A DNA stretch of 64,000 nt from Pyrenochaeta sp. MPI-SDFR-AT-0127 (GCA_020747015.1 JAGTJM010000011.1:434001-498000), one strand, 5' to 3'; positions 22,115-34,469 are shown, counted from the stretch's first letter. Notes: generated by a model not told the origin, from the sequence alone. Numbers and translations are program-made.

Positions 22115-25100
22115 ATGCCACAGCCATATAGACCTTCGACCTCCTACAGCACCTCTGCGTCAACCTCGTACGGGTATGGGGACTATAACACGACTCCTCC
22201 CTCTCGACCAGGAACCCGCAGGCTCACTGGTAGGCCTTCAACAGCTCGGCCCAGAACTGGTGCATCTACCATTGCCAGGATTGAATCTCAGCATGTTGTT
22301 TGTGCCATAGCCGAGTCTCGGGGCATATCACCTACAGTTGGATTGGCTTTTGTTAACCTCGACACAGCTGAGGCGGTGCTTTGCCAAATCAGCGATAGCC
22401 AGACTTACGTACGGACAGTCCATAAATTGAAGGTTCATGGTCCTTCAGAGATCCTTATTGTCTCAACTGCCGCGAGTCCGATGTCGAAGTTGTTCTGCAT
22501 CATCGAGGAGAATCTTGAGGACATCGGCAGCAAATTGACCCTGCTCGACCGCCGCTATTGGGCTGAGTCAACAGGTTACGAGTATATTTCATCTCTCGCC
22601 TTCAAGGAAGATATCGATGATATCAAAATATCTGTCACGGGCAATTACTATTCTGTGTGCTGCATAGCAGCGGTAAGTCAATAATTCTACGCCGCAATGT
22701 CTGACTGCTAAGAGTAATAGGCCCTTAAGTATATTGAATTGGGCTTGGGGATATCATTCTCCTTCCACTCCCTTCGCATGAGGTACGAGCCTTCAGAGGG
22801 ATCCATGATGATTGACGTCTCCACTATCTACTCTCTCGAACTTGTCCAAAATCTGAGAAATCCGAGACCCAGAGACTGCTTGTTCGGGCTCCTGAATGAG
22901 ACTCTGACCCCAATGGGAGCGCGCCTTCTCCAAAGTAATGTTTTACAGCCACTTACCGATCCGGAGGTGCTCCGTACCCGATATGCGGCGGTAGATGATT
23001 TAACCAAGAAGGAAGAGCTGTTCTTCGCAACTCGATTGGGTCAGTGACACGATTTGAGCTGCATTGCGCTCGTTCTACTGACAAACTTTAGCGCTGAAGA
23101 ACTTCCTCGATGCTGACCGAATACTGACTGCAGTGTGTATGGTCCTCACGGTAAATTCCAGCACCTACTGACCCTAACAGCTGGTCGTCACACCAAGCAA
23201 ATACACTCTACAAACAACCGAACAGGCTATCAATCAAATCATCATGTTGAAGCAGTTCGTCAGCTCCGTTGAGCCCATCTTTAAAGCCCTCACTGGGACA
23301 GCGTCGCCTATGCTAAATAATATTCGAGAGGTGGTTCTCTGTTCAGACTTATCCGCTTTTCGTTCTAACTTTTCACATTAGCTTTGTGCTCCTGAGAACG
23401 TGGCACCCATTCAAGAGCTCATCAATCGCATTATCAATGAAGACACAACCTACGCCAGGCAGCCTCTTGAACTAAGAAACCAACGCACCTATGCTGTGAA
23501 ATCTGGTGTCAATGGCCTCCTCGATGTTGCCCGGACCACTTATAAAGAAGCTACAGAAGACGCATATCAGCACTGTACTGAACTCGCTCGTATGTCACAA
23601 GCTGTGTCGCAGTACTTATGTTGGAGCTGACTTCAAGGAGAGGAACATGGTATCAAAATCGATCTAAAGTATGAGAATGCACGTCAGTTTTACATCAGAA
23701 TCTCAAAATCTGAGCTTGAGGGGCGAACGCTACCATCCATATTCACCAATGTTGTTCGTCGCAAAAATCACATCGAATGCCAGACGCTTGAACTAATGAA
23801 GCGTAATCAGAAGGCATGCTAAATTCACGAATACCGTCTCAGCGTATACTAACATGTCTCAGATAAACCTATCGCATCAGGAGGTGATATTGATGAGTGA
23901 GCTCACACTGTTCAGGGTGACCGAGGTACTTCTGACAACTACCAGGCGACGAAGCTGTGGGGTCTCTTATCGAAGAGGTTCGTAGCCATATGTCGGTTAT
24001 GTTCAAGATTTGTGAAGCGATTGGGCTCCTTGATATGGTCAGTCCAGTATCTCTCCTGAAGATCGGTCCAACTCACATTTGGGAGATTGCTTCCTTTGCA
24101 CATCTCGTCACTGTGAATAATTACAGTGAGTACCACCTTCATTTTCGCTTCAGAACTGACCATTCACTAATGTCCTAGTAGCTCAACCACAGCTTACCGA
24201 TACCTTGGGCATCGAGGCAGGACGGCACCCGATCAAGGAAAAAATCATGCAAACTAAATTTATCCCCAATGATGTCTACGCCACACAGCAGACCCGATTC
24301 CAGATCATCACCGGGTGCAACATGAGCGGAAAAAGTACATATATCCGCTCTGTTGCTTTGATGGTCATCATGGCTCAAATCGGCTGCTAGTATATTCTTC
24401 CAAACTTCTTGGGTATGGCATGCACTAAATTTCTGTAGTGTTCCAGCTACCTACGCTTCATTTCCGATCCTGCATCAGCTCTTCGCAAGACTAGGCATGG
24501 ATGATAACATTGAAACAAACGTATCCACCTTTGCTGCAGAAATGAAAGAGGTTGCTTTCATTTTGCGCAATGTTGATCGACGTAGCCTGTACGTTTCCAC
24601 TGCGTCAGCTTTGGATATCTCAGTACTTAATAGATGGCAGAGTCATCATCGACGAACTAGGCCGGGGTACAAGTACTCGAGATGGCTTGGCCATGGCCCT
24701 GGCTATTGCTGAAGCTCTCGTCTCCAGCAGAGTAAGTGGCCATCTATATTTTCATGCTTTACTAACCAACTTAAGGCACTTGTCTGGTTTACAACTCACT
24801 TTAAAGACATTGCGGCGATAATGGGTGAGCGTGCGGGAGTCCAGAATCTGTACCTGGCAGTTGATGTGAGAAACCAATTTCTCAAGAAGGCCAAACTGAC
24901 ATAGAAGTATAGATGGTGAACGAGAGTAGGATGAATATGCTGTACAAAGCAACTCAGGGAGTTGTCAAAGAGCCCCACTATGGTCTGGCTCTGGCCCGTA
25001 TCGTTCCACTTCCACCAGGTGTCGTCGAACGAGCAACGTACGTTTCACGGATGCTTGAGCGCCATAGGCTTCGAAAGATGAAAGCATCAGAGACGGTGTT

Positions 25101-25458
25101 GAAAGAAAAGCGTCGCAAACTTATCCTCAACCTCAAAGAGCATCTCATTCAAGCGCAGACTGGTGTTTTAGAGGGCGATGTTCTCGCCGCATGGCTCAAA
25201 GAACTACAGAAGGAGTTCATCAACCGCATGACAGCACTCGAAGCTGGAGCAGACAGTGCAGGCCAGAAGAGCGAGGATGAAGACAATGAGATAAGGGATA
25301 GTAGCAACCGTGACGACGAAGAGAGGCCGAGCACGTATGCTAGCCAGCCTTCAATTATTACGACCGATTCACACATTATTGCGGCTTTGCCTGAGTCTTC
25401 AATTCGACCCATTTCGGAAGCCTCCACCCTTCGAGCGGTGTCGAACAATGAGCGCTAG
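22115..25458 (+). CDS. MSH4: MutS homologue Msh4, meiotic crossover factor
   Basis: 901 residues in 14 exons: 22115-22672, 22721-23039, 23092-23132, 23181-23330, 23382-23589, 23638-23813, 23863-23896, 23946-24037, 24086-24125, 24179-24389, 24439-24588, 24641-24731, 24776-24865, 24913-25458. All joins keep frame. Msh4 pairs with Msh5 to stabilise recombination intermediates in the ZMM crossover pathway. The ATPase has Walker A 'TGCNMSGKSTYIRS' near 585, 'NVSTFAAEMKE', Walker B 'VIIDELGRGTST' near 662 and 'WFTTHFKDIA'. There is no mismatch-binding MutS domain I, as expected for Msh4. The N-terminus is a Ser/Thr/Pro-rich disordered tail. Intron 6 (23814-23862) begins with GC instead of GT. The C-terminus extends past the usual end with an acidic, Ser-rich tail. 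Confidence 0.93.
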
Positions 25459-26065
25459 AAGTGGCTCCAAGGAGAAAAGCATTCGCATTATACTGCCATC
25501 TTGACTGCTAATGCAACGCAGCAACTTTAGTACTGTTAAGTCATCGCGGAGCACTGGAAAGCCACATGGCCTTACTGATGCTTCCATAGAGAATATCATG
25601 CAAGAACTAGATGGCGATTTGTGATTATTTGTGTCCCCAATGAGCTTGCATATGTGTGACTCTTACAACGCCTGGGAACGCAAATATGAATATCTGCGTG
25701 TGATTCATAATCCTCCTTTCATACACATACAGTCTAGTAGTGTGTTCATGGCGAATCAAGCAACCAAACGTTGTGCTGGTACAGACAAAGCAGTTTTTCT
25801 TCCCACATCCGATTTCCGGGCTTGCTCACTGGTTCAAGTTGCCGAGGACCCTGGAGATGCCCAACTGCGAACGGGCAACCGGGATCTTGCTCACTAATGA
25901 TTCATCCAATTACTTGCACACCCTTTCTGAGAGGCCCGTACTTATACGCCCTACACGCACTTCATTTGGCTGACATAGGATCTTCTAGGCGCTCAAAGAG
26001 CCAGGAAGCTCATCGGTGAAGCATCCAGAGTAACGAGCACCTTGACTCGCGACAAGAGATTCAAG
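25459..26065. other. Intergenic region
   Basis: 607 nt between MSH4 and the next gene on the same strand. AT-rich just after MSH4. No supported coding or RNA feature is seen. Confidence 0.5.
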
Positions 26066-27237
26066 ATGGATCAAATTCAGAGGCTGAAGACAAATTATTC
26101 ATGGATCCAGAGCCCAGTAGTTGTAGGAGCGCCAATGCGGCTCATTGCTTTGGCGGACATGGCTGTTGAGATTTCCAAAGCTGGTATGCACTCGCTCACT
26201 ACTTCAACTTCTCTTTCAACTCCAGGAGTAATGGAATCCAAGATCAGAGATTCTTCACTCAGAGGGGCTTCTCTACTAACAACACTAACAACCAAACAGG
26301 CGGTATTGGCTTCATAGGCGCTGGAACTGATGTCTCAGATCTCTCTACACATCTGCAAAATGCGCAAAAACTACTCAAAGCCACATCTCTGCCAACTACA
26401 CCAACTCTCCCAATCGGCGTGGGATTCATAAACTGGGGCGCTGACCTCAGTACCTCCATTCCCATCATCAAAGAGTACTGCCCCGCAGCCGCATGGTTCT
26501 TTGCGCCTTCTTCACTTTCGTCGTTGGTAGAGTGGGCAGAGAAGAGCAGGCAAGCGAGTCCAGAGACACAGATCTGGGTCCAGATTGGCAGTGTCAAAGA
26601 AGCTCTTGATGTAGTGAAGGAGGTGAAGCCGGATGTTCTCATTGTTCAGGGCACAGACGCTGGTGGTCATGGCCTAGCACGAGGAGCAAGTCTTATCCCT
26701 CTCCTGCCAGAAGTGATCGATGCGGTCGATGCGCTTGCTGAGAATGATGACGCCCAGTCTCCTATCATTCTGGCAGCTGGCGGTATTGTCGAGTCCCGCA
26801 GCGCTGCTGCAGCATTCACCCTCGGTGCTTCTGGTGTCATCCTCGGGACCCGGTTCCTTGCATCCCATGAGGCCAACATTACAAAGGGATACCAAACAGA
26901 AGTTCTGCGCGCATCGGATGGCGGCCAATCCACGGTGCGTACAAAAGTTTACGATACCCTACGTGGTACCAATTGGGCGGAAAGCCATAATGCCAGGGGT
27001 ATCATCAACAAAAGCTACACAGATGCTATCAGCGGCTTAAATAATGATGAGAATAGGCGGCTTTATAATGAAGAGATGAAGAAAGGAGACGAAGGCTGGG
27101 GAGTCGAGAATAGGATGACTACCTACGCGGGGAGTGGCGTCGGTCTCATTAACGAAGTCAAAAGAGCTGGCGAGATTGTGAGAGAGATCAGGGATGGTGT
27201 GCGAGACGTATTACAAGGAGCTACGGGGAGATTGTGA
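26066..27237 (+). CDS. Nitronate monooxygenase (2-nitropropane dioxygenase family)
   Basis: 351 residues from exons 26066-26183 and 26300-27237. The intron is 116 nt, long for this window. FMN-dependent TIM-barrel enzyme that oxidises nitronates, such as propionate 3-nitronate, to the carbonyl compound and nitrite. Motifs: 'SPVVVGAPMRLIA' at the start, 'GGIGFIGAG' formed across the splice junction, 'VQGTDAGGHGLARG' with the conserved His, and 'AAGGIVESRSAAAAFTLGA' then 'GTRF' for phosphate binding. The ATG at 26066 is used because the longer frame begins at a non-ATG codon. The real substrate is not known. Confidence 0.9.
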
Positions 27238-27975
27238 GAATCGAGCACATAAAAGATTTGCCAGTCGGGCAATACTACTAAGAAACTTCATGTCTCAGGC
27301 TATTAAATGAGCTGGAAGTTTGGTACTACATCTTTGAGCTATGGGAAGACTTGTTATTGAATGTAGTTATTCTTACATTTGCCCAAATAGTATCGCCCAG
27401 CGGTTCCGTATCCAGTTGTAATTCGTTTCGCTCTTCCTGATCACAGTATTCTTTTGCAGTGTCTCACATAGGCTTCACTTGGGGAACATATATGTTCATA
27501 TCGGGCAGCGATGTTACACAACTTTGGAGCAAGCTTGTTCATCGCTATTCTATGCTGCATAACTGCGTTCAGGTACATCTGCGCATGCCAGGACAATCCC
27601 TGAAACTAGGCAGTACTATGTCTTGGTGTTGATGTCTATGTTAATTGTCGACGAAGGCTGCGCACCATCTTCGGTCAGTGATGTAGAAGCATAATGCAAA
27701 ACGATTAGCAAATTGATGTATCAGGAGGACTACAGTCTTTCGAGTGTGACATGTAAGCTGCTCGAATAGCTTTGCCCTCCACAAGGTCGGTGAATATATC
27801 GTCTGCATCTGGCTAGATCCACAATCTTGAAGAGGATATGTGCCACCCATGCTTTTGACCCCCATGCGCCCATGTTGAACATGTTACAAGATCTTAACGC
27901 CGCCCAATGCACACATCATGAAAAGCCTAGCTCATCGCCATTTCGCTTTCAGCCGTGAAACTCAAGCACTCCAAC
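27238..27975. other. Intergenic region, convergent 3' ends
   Basis: 738 nt between two convergent genes, AT-rich with several TATGTT-like stretches. No gene is supported. Confidence 0.5.
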
Positions 27976-28738
27976 TCAAGCACTAGTCTTGCGAGACTTG
28001 GAGTCATTCGCTCGCTGCTTCCTCTCATTTCTCCTGATCCTCTCTTTCCGCTCTCTCCTGCCATCCGCCCTCTGATCATGAGCCTCACCAGTCTCCCTCT
28101 CCTTCTTTTCATCAACCTCCACAAGCCACTGGCTGTCGCCTTCCTTGTTCTTGCCCTTGTAGCCCCATTTAGGAACCCACTCTCCGGTCGCATCATCATA
28201 GACCATCTTGCCGTCGCGCTTCTTGTCTTTGATACCCTTTTTGGCGGCAAAGCGCTCCCATTTAGTTTGCTCCTTGGCTGCTGGAATGGGCTTTTCGCGG
28301 GGTAATGCCGTTGACGGTGCGGGGAGTACGAGGTGAACACCTTCGGAGGTGGACTTTATCTCACAGGTAGAGAGGAGCTGGTTAATCAGGGCTTGGGCTG
28401 CATCGCGGGCTGTGGCAGTGAGAATCTCCTCATTTGCGTTGGCAGGGACGGGGTTTGGGTCGTTTGCCAGCATGTTGCCAAGATCGAAAGTGAATGGCGT
28501 AGGCTTGTTCACGGTGATAGGCCTAAAGAATGTGAGCAACCAGTAGTGAGGTATTGAGACAAAGTGAAGTTGGCACGCACAATCGGCTTGAGACAGTAGA
28601 GTCTGCGATAGAGAGCGCAGCGTTCAAGTTTGGTGATTTGACGTCCATTGCACCTCCATTGATTTCGTCGGCCAGCTGTGAGTGTGTAGGTGATAAAGCG
28701 CCTAGGGCGACACCGCCGTCCATTTCGGTATCAGACAT
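27976..28738 (-). CDS. RRS1: Ribosome biogenesis regulator Rrs1
   Basis: 234 residues, exons 28738-28581 and 28522-27976 on the minus strand, with a 58-nt intron. Conserved Rrs1 blocks: 'FTFDLGNMLANDPNPV', 'INQLLS', 'LPREKPIPAAKEQTKWERFA', 'AKKGIKDKKRDGKMVYDDAT' and 'EWVPKWGYKG'. The C-terminus is highly basic. Rrs1 works with Rpf2 to bring 5S rRNA, uL18 and uL5 into pre-60S particles in the nucleolus. It faces away from the mitochondrial ribosomal protein gene 187 nt away. Confidence 0.94.
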
Positions 28739-28925
28739 ATTGGGGGCGTTTGGTAGTATTCGTCGTGGTAGTTCTCCGCAAAAGCTCGCGAAGCAGAATA
28801 ATTTTTGGAGGGCATGGGTCCACGCGCTAGCGGCGGACCTCCGAGCTTTTTGGACGCAGTGCAGACTTCATCAGCGAGTGCATCCACATCGCCATTGCAG
28901 AGGCCCTGAGCCTCATTGACCCATT
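28739..28925. promoter_or_regulatory. Compact bidirectional promoter between RRS1 and mS29
   Basis: Only 187 nt separate the start codons of RRS1 (-) and the mS29 gene (+), so both promoters must lie here. One gene serves cytosolic ribosome assembly and the other the mitochondrial ribosome, which makes shared control plausible. Confidence 0.55.
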
Positions 28926-30418
28926 ATGCCGCCTTCAACATGCTTGCGGAGCTTTTCGCAGCTTTCTCTGGATGCCACGGCTCACGCCTCGATTGCGCCG
29001 CGAGTCCTATTCCCCCGAGTCGCCTACTTTTCCACCACCGCCGCACGTTATGCCCAAGCGCCCAAGAAAAAGGGCATGGTAGCCGCTCCAAAGAAAGGTG
29101 TCAAGTCTTTGAATACCAAGAAGGGCAAAAAGGCGGCTGGAGGAGATGTAGGCAAGCGACCGGCCCAAGGAGAGAGGAAAGCGCTGCGGAAGCGCATTGT
29201 TCTGAGCAACGACAATGCCCTGGAGGTTTCATCGCTCAAAGACCTGAGCAAGGACAGTATTTTGAGTGAAAAGAATGAGGGACAAGTCATGGGGCTGCCA
29301 GAACAAGCGGTGGACGCGTTGCGAGCTGTCGAGGCCTTCAAGACCACCCAGGGATGGAGTCTTTTCCGGCGGCCGGCAGTCCTCATCAGAAAGGAGACAA
29401 CCCAAATCACGAAGTTGTTCAAAGACGTGGAGGTTTCAGCAAAGGGAGCACAGAAGAAGACAGTTAGGCGGATCCTATCTGGAGAGCGTATGAGTGGAAA
29501 GAGCACCTTGGTGCTCCAGGCCATAACCACGGCGTTCCTAAGAGATTGGTTCGTTATCAGTCTTCCAGAAGGTCAGTAAAAGTATTCAAAGAGGGAGTCA
29601 TGTGCTGACGCTTTCTAGCCCAAGATATTGTTAACGCTCATACCGAGTATGCCCCTCTTCCCGAGTCATCGCCCATGCAGTACACTCAAGACACCTATAC
29701 TGCGAACTTGCTCTCACAGATTTCCAAGTCTAACGCGAAATTTCTCGAGTCTACTAAGCTTACCACTACACCTGACCTGCCTCTACCGCTCCCTGGAAAG
29801 GCTACACTGAAGGAACTCGTTGCACTGGGAACAGCGAACCCCGAAGCGTCATGGCCAGTCTTCGTCGCACTTTGGAACGAACTCTCGCAGCCAGGTCGTC
29901 CTCCCGTCCTGCTCGCTGTTGATGGACTCTCTCACATCATGCGCGACTCCGAGTACCTATCCGCAGATGTTAAGCCGGTCCACGCTCACGATCTCACAAT
30001 AATCCGCCACTTCATCAATCACCTATCCGGCCAGAAACAGCTGCCAAACGGTGGAATTGTCCTTGGCGCGACTTCACAGTCCAATGCGCCCACCTCCCCA
30101 GCCCTAGACTTCTGCATCGAGGTTGCAGAAGCTCGGCAGAAGACGCCTGATAACGTCCCGCAATGGAACCCGTACAAGAACATTGATGTGCGTGTGATGG
30201 AGGCGCTGAAGGACCTGAACAACGACAAGAGTGATTTTGATGTCATCAAAGTTGGTGGCCTCAGCAAAGATGAGGCCAGGTCGATCATGGAGTACTATGC
30301 TGAGAGCGGCATGTTACGGCACCAGATCAGCGATGGGTTCGTGAGTGAGAAGTGGAGTCTGGCAGGCATGGGCAACATTGGAGAATTGGAGAAAGCTAGC
30401 GTACGACAGAGGATATAG
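28926..30418 (+). CDS. RSM23: Mitochondrial small ribosomal subunit protein mS29 (DAP3/Rsm23)
   Basis: 481 residues, exons 28926-29571 and 29619-30418. The first 45 residues form a presequence-like stretch ending 'VAYFSTTAARYAQ', followed by a Lys-rich segment. The GTPase-like core has a P-loop 'GERMSGKSTLVLQA' and a later hydrophobic 'PVLLAVDGLSHIM' strand with the Walker B-type Asp. The downstream 'VGGLSKDEARSIMEYYAESGM' block is typical of fungal mS29. The protein sits in the head of the mitochondrial 37S subunit and binds guanine nucleotide. The intron phase (g/cc) rebuilds the codon for Ala at 'PEAQDIV'. Confidence 0.92.
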
Positions 30419-30507
30419 AGTGTTCATTGTACCATATTTGATATGTAGAGTATGTGTAGCATTTGCATACAGCGTCTACGTACGCCGAGCATTGGTCATT
30501 TTGGTTA

Positions 30508-31152
30508 TCATTCATCCTCGTCTCGTTCAAAAAGCGCCAGTGGCACATTCAAGCCAACTCCCTTTCCCATAGCTCCAATCCACATCAATAGATACTCCTT
30601 GGCACTTACACGTCTCTGGCCAACACTAGCTTCCATGACCTCGGCGGTCCGACAAGGATGGATGAAGAACACGGGATTGTTGGTGACTGGATGGTCGGTA
30701 GTGGTAATGCCGCCAATACCTCCACCCGCCTCTGCCTGGGCCCTATACTGAGATGGTATCAAGTGGTTGTAGAGGGTTGCCATTGTCGGTGGATAGCGGT
30801 GCTGAGAGTCCAATATGCTTATGTATAAGACTGGTACACGATAAGAAGGAGAGAGGATAATGTCGTAACTCGTCATGATTGGGGGGTCTTTTGGTATTGG
30901 AAGAGCTTCATCATCATCATCTTCTTCTTCTTTCACCTCATCGTCTTCAAAGTCTTCTGATGCTCTTGAAGACGGATGCTCTATGCTCTGGAGCGCCGTT
31001 GTAATTGTGATATATTTGATATCATATTGATCAGCCATCTCGATGGAGACCCATTCATTTTGCCTGCCTCCACGCCGGCTGAAATTCTCGCGGAGGTGGT
31101 AGCAAGCTTCGATGAATTCTGAGTCAGTCAGATGCGGGAAGGAGGACAGCAT
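30508..31152 (-). CDS. ATG10: Autophagy E2-like enzyme Atg10
   Basis: 214 residues from the ATG at 31152 ('MLSSFPHLTDSEF'), which matches the start of fungal Atg10. The frame stays open further upstream only from a non-ATG codon. The active-site region is 'NPVFFIHPCRTAEVM', and the Cys in 'HPC' is the predicted thioester residue that takes Atg12 from Atg7 and passes it to Atg5. The strand pair 'YDIILSPSYRVPVLYISI' precedes it, as in the Atg3/Atg10 fold. An acidic insert ('DDEVKEEEDDDDE', encoded by a TCATCATCATCTTCTTCTTC-like run on the + strand) separates the N-terminal and catalytic halves. The 3' end is 90 nt from the mS29 stop. Confidence 0.88.
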   Translation of the reverse strand: MLSSFPHLTDSEFIEACYHLRENFSRRGGRQNEWVSIEMADQYDIKYITITTALQSIEHPSSRASEDFEDDEVKEEEDDDDEALPIPKDPPIMTSYDIILSPSYRVPVLYISILDSQHRYPPTMATLYNHLIPSQYRAQAEAGGGIGGITTTDHPVTNNPVFFIHPCRTAEVMEASVGQRRVSAKEYLLMWIGAMGKGVGLNVPLALFERDEDE

Positions 31153-31652
31153 ATCCTCAGATGGTAACAGATAGGTCAAGTCGGGGTGTAAAGTGTTGAA
31201 AGACAATGTGCCATGCTTGGGAATTTCAGACTCTCCGTAGGGCTAGATTTCGGCCATCAGATTCATCACTAAATGCAGTGCTGTTCTCGAGTAGTTGTAG
31301 CAAAGCTGTGTGTGATGGTTGCGATCGGTGACACCGAGTGATAGGTTAGCATAGCACAGAGATGCTCTTCCGGCTGGTCTAGCCACAACCAGTCACATGT
31401 TTCACATGTTTCACAATTCATGGCTGCAGACAAGGGTTGTGGAGATGGTAAGCGGGCGCAGGTCCAGTTCCCCGGGCTTGGCTGCCTGGCCCACCTCAAG
31501 GCATCGACACCTTGTGAGTTTAGCGTCCACCATCTCTCCACTCTCCGGCCGTCTCTATCTCTTGCAATGCTATGCCGCTGACCTCCACCATCCTTCACAC
31601 GCGGCAGCACTGATCTTCCTCAGCCTCGACCGCAGCGCTCTCCACCGTTAAG
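31153..31652. other. Divergent promoter region of ATG10 and the FHA kinase
   Basis: A 500-nt spacer between genes pointing away from each other. It contains a repeated TTTCACATG unit at about 31400-31415. No other feature is supported. Confidence 0.5.
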
Positions 31653-33903
31653 ATGCCGGCACAGACTGAAAAAAGTCATCTCAAGCGAGGTCGTGTAGGT
31701 TACACTTGTCGCGCGGTCCATCGCAGATTGGTCGACTAACATTTCCAATTGATACAGCCCTCTCAAGGCGAGCAAGTCGACCCAAAGAGGACCCGGCACT
31801 CCCGCCTATCCCCCGATCCTAAAAGTCGTCTCAAGCAAGGGCCGCTGCCTTCACCCGTAACACGCAAAGAATCCACAACTTCCGATGGTTTCAAGGAAGG
31901 CACCGTGTCACCTCCCAATGGCCGAACTAGCCAGGCAGTCAATTCTCAGGCGAAGCGTAACCCCAATGGGCTCTCCTCGCCTCCCTCAGACACGCAGCCA
32001 TTCACACAATTCTCCTACCCGCCAGACACGCGAGCATACGCCGTAGATGACGAAGAAGGGGAGGAGGTATGGGGCTATCTTGTGCCCATGGACGACCACA
32101 CCAGTGATGTGCTTGTGCTTCGCCGCCGAGAGGCCTGCCCAGTCCCAGCCAGGATAGTCGGAAAAACATCTGGGAAGGAGAAAGTCCCCCGAGACGAGTA
32201 TAAGAACCAAGAAGAGAAATACGAGCAGGAGAAGCAGGAGAATGGCGTCACAGCCGGCGGGTATCTGATTGGCCGTCATCGAGAGTGCGGTACGTTGCAA
32301 CTGCGCTTGCTTGGTCGATCGCAGAGCTGATATGAGCGCAGACCGTATCCTTGAGTCCCCCACTGTCTCAAACCGACACTGTCTCTTGTTCTCTGAGAAA
32401 AAAGGGGGAGATGCAATTGCCGTGCTCGAAGATCTGTCAGGCAATGGAACGTTTGTCAATGACACCTTTGTCGGACGAAACAAGCGGCGCGAATTACAGG
32501 AAGGTGATGAGATCGCTATCCTCGACGAGGCCCGCTTCGTCTTCAGGTACCCACTGAAACGCAACACCCACCGATTCAAACAGCAGTATACCATCCAAGA
32601 GCAGCTGGGAAAAGGCCATTTTGCTTCTGTGTATTTGTGTGTCGAAAAATCATCAGGAGTCCGATTCGCAGTCAAGAAGTTTGAGAAGCGTACCGGCCCT
32701 GGTGAAAAGTCGAAGATTGAAGGTTTACAGCAAGAAATTGCCATTCTCATGGGCGTCAGTCACCCAACGTTACTCTGTTTAAAAGATACGTTCGACGAAG
32801 AGGATGGTGTTTATCTCGTTCTCGAGTTGGCGGCTGAGGGCGAGCTTTTCAATTGGATTGTCATGAAGCAGAAGCTTACCGAAGCGGAAGCACGAAAAGT
32901 GTTTGTACAGCTGTTCCAAGGCGTTAAATATTTGGTGAGTATAGCGAAGTCATGTCTGTACAATGCTTACCCATTTCTAGCATGAGCGCAACATTGTTCA
33001 CCGCGATATCAAACCTGAAAACATTTTGCTCACTGATAAGAATCTGTCCGTCAAGTTGGCTGACTTTGGACTCGGGAAGATTATTGGGGAGGAGTCCTTC
33101 ACTACTACATTGTACGTTGATATACATACTCTGAAAGTCATTCTATATGCTAACGGAGAATAGATGTGGTACTCCATCATGTACGTCAAATGCATCTGCT
33201 ACTGCCTTTTTGTGCTGATTATGTAACAGATGTTGCACCTGAGATTCTCGAAAACTCGAATCATCGCCGCTACACTCGCGCCGTGGACGTTTGGTCTCTG
33301 GGTGTAGTGTTGTACATCTGTCTGTGCGGCTTTCCTCCCTTCTCAGACGAACTCTACAGTCCGGAGAATCCATACACATTGTCACAGCAGATAAAGATGG
33401 GGAGGTTTGATTATCCGTCACCGTATTGGGACTCTGTGGGCGATCCGGCGCTGGATTTGATTGACAAGATGCTTACGGTTGACGTGGAGTCGAGAATCTC
33501 CATTGACGACTGCTTGGAGCATCCATGGGTCACTCTGGGCACCATCAACGTCAATGATAGCACGGATGGTCTGACGGGTGCCATTTCCAAGCTGGACTTC
33601 TCCAAGCGGAAGCTACAGCGAGAACGGACCATGCTGAGTAGCATAAACGATGTCAGAGTCTCTCGAGTAATCCAAGGCGCCGATGGACAAAATACAGTCA
33701 AGGTGTATGAGAAGAACGGAACGCAGAACGCCACCAAGATGAACAAAGTGGGCAAAGAGGTGCAGCCTGATGAGAAGCGAAACCCAGAAGAGTTTATCGA
33801 GATGGGTGGCAAGGGCGACGAGACGCTATACTCGGAGGACGAAGATGGATCTCGATACGCGACTGATCAAACATTGGCGTCACTGCAAAGTAAGAGTAGT
33901 TGA
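31653..33903 (+). CDS. FHA-domain serine/threonine checkpoint kinase (Chk2/Rad53/PRD-4-like)
   Basis: 662 residues in exons 31653-31694, 31758-32289, 32342-32934, 32981-33111, 33164-33180 and 33230-33903. The disordered N-terminus precedes one FHA domain ('GGYLIGRHRECD', 'SPTVSNRHCLLF', 'DLSGNGTFVND'), which binds phosphothreonine. The kinase domain has the Gly loop 'LGKGHFASVY' near 279, the catalytic 'HRDIKPEN', 'ADFGLGK' and 'CGTPSYVAPEIL'. The C-terminal tail is Lys- and acid-rich. Single FHA plus kinase is the Chk2/Cds1 layout; the meiotic kinase Mek1 has the same order and is the main alternative. Exon 5 is only 17 nt and encodes part of the activation segment. The family call is firm, the exact orthologue is not. 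Confidence 0.87.
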
Positions 33904-34469
33904 ACAGGTGATAACAAGTTTCATCGTTTGAGAGCAGCGACCGGCGTTCTCTGGGTCTTCTGGATGGCTGGTTGGCGGGCGTTTGATGGGCGTTGGCACA
34001 GACTTTGTAAAAAAAACAATAATCGACGTCGCTATTGGGACAAGTAGAGATCCCACGGCCATGACACTACTGAGCAGTGCGTACGCTCTACTGAGAATAA
34101 TTTAGCTTCTTACAATTTACATGTCTTGTTTGGGAAACTGATGAGGTGATGGAGGGTCTGGCCAATGATACGGCTCTCTGTACGGGCGGTGGATGGCGTG
34201 TCTGGCAGCGGCTGAGCCAAATGATATTACGTCGCCAGTTAGTGGTCCGATTCTCTCCTTTGGCGGGTGGGCTCAGATCCGCAACCCGGCCCTGCCAAGA
34301 GGACTGCGCAGGCCTGCCAGACCGCCCTCAACGGGAAGGCGATCGATTGGTGACAAGCCCGAGCGCAGTCCTCAACTTCGGGAAATTTATTTAGGCACAT
34401 CCATCCCCTTCGACAACAACCACGACTCACGCCTTTGGCACTCGTTCTCTTACTTGCAATTCACCCAGT
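33904..34469. other. Intergenic region, CYP51 promoter side
   Basis: 566 nt upstream of CYP51. A CCAAT motif lies near 34160. I could not identify a convincing sterol-regulatory element by eye. No gene is supported. Confidence 0.5.

Noticed and set aside
23133..23150. Alternative MSH4 donor at 23151 (GTAAAT), adding six residues
   Set aside because: It would leave a 30-nt intron, too short for splicing; the GTGTGT donor at 23133 gives a normal 48 nt.
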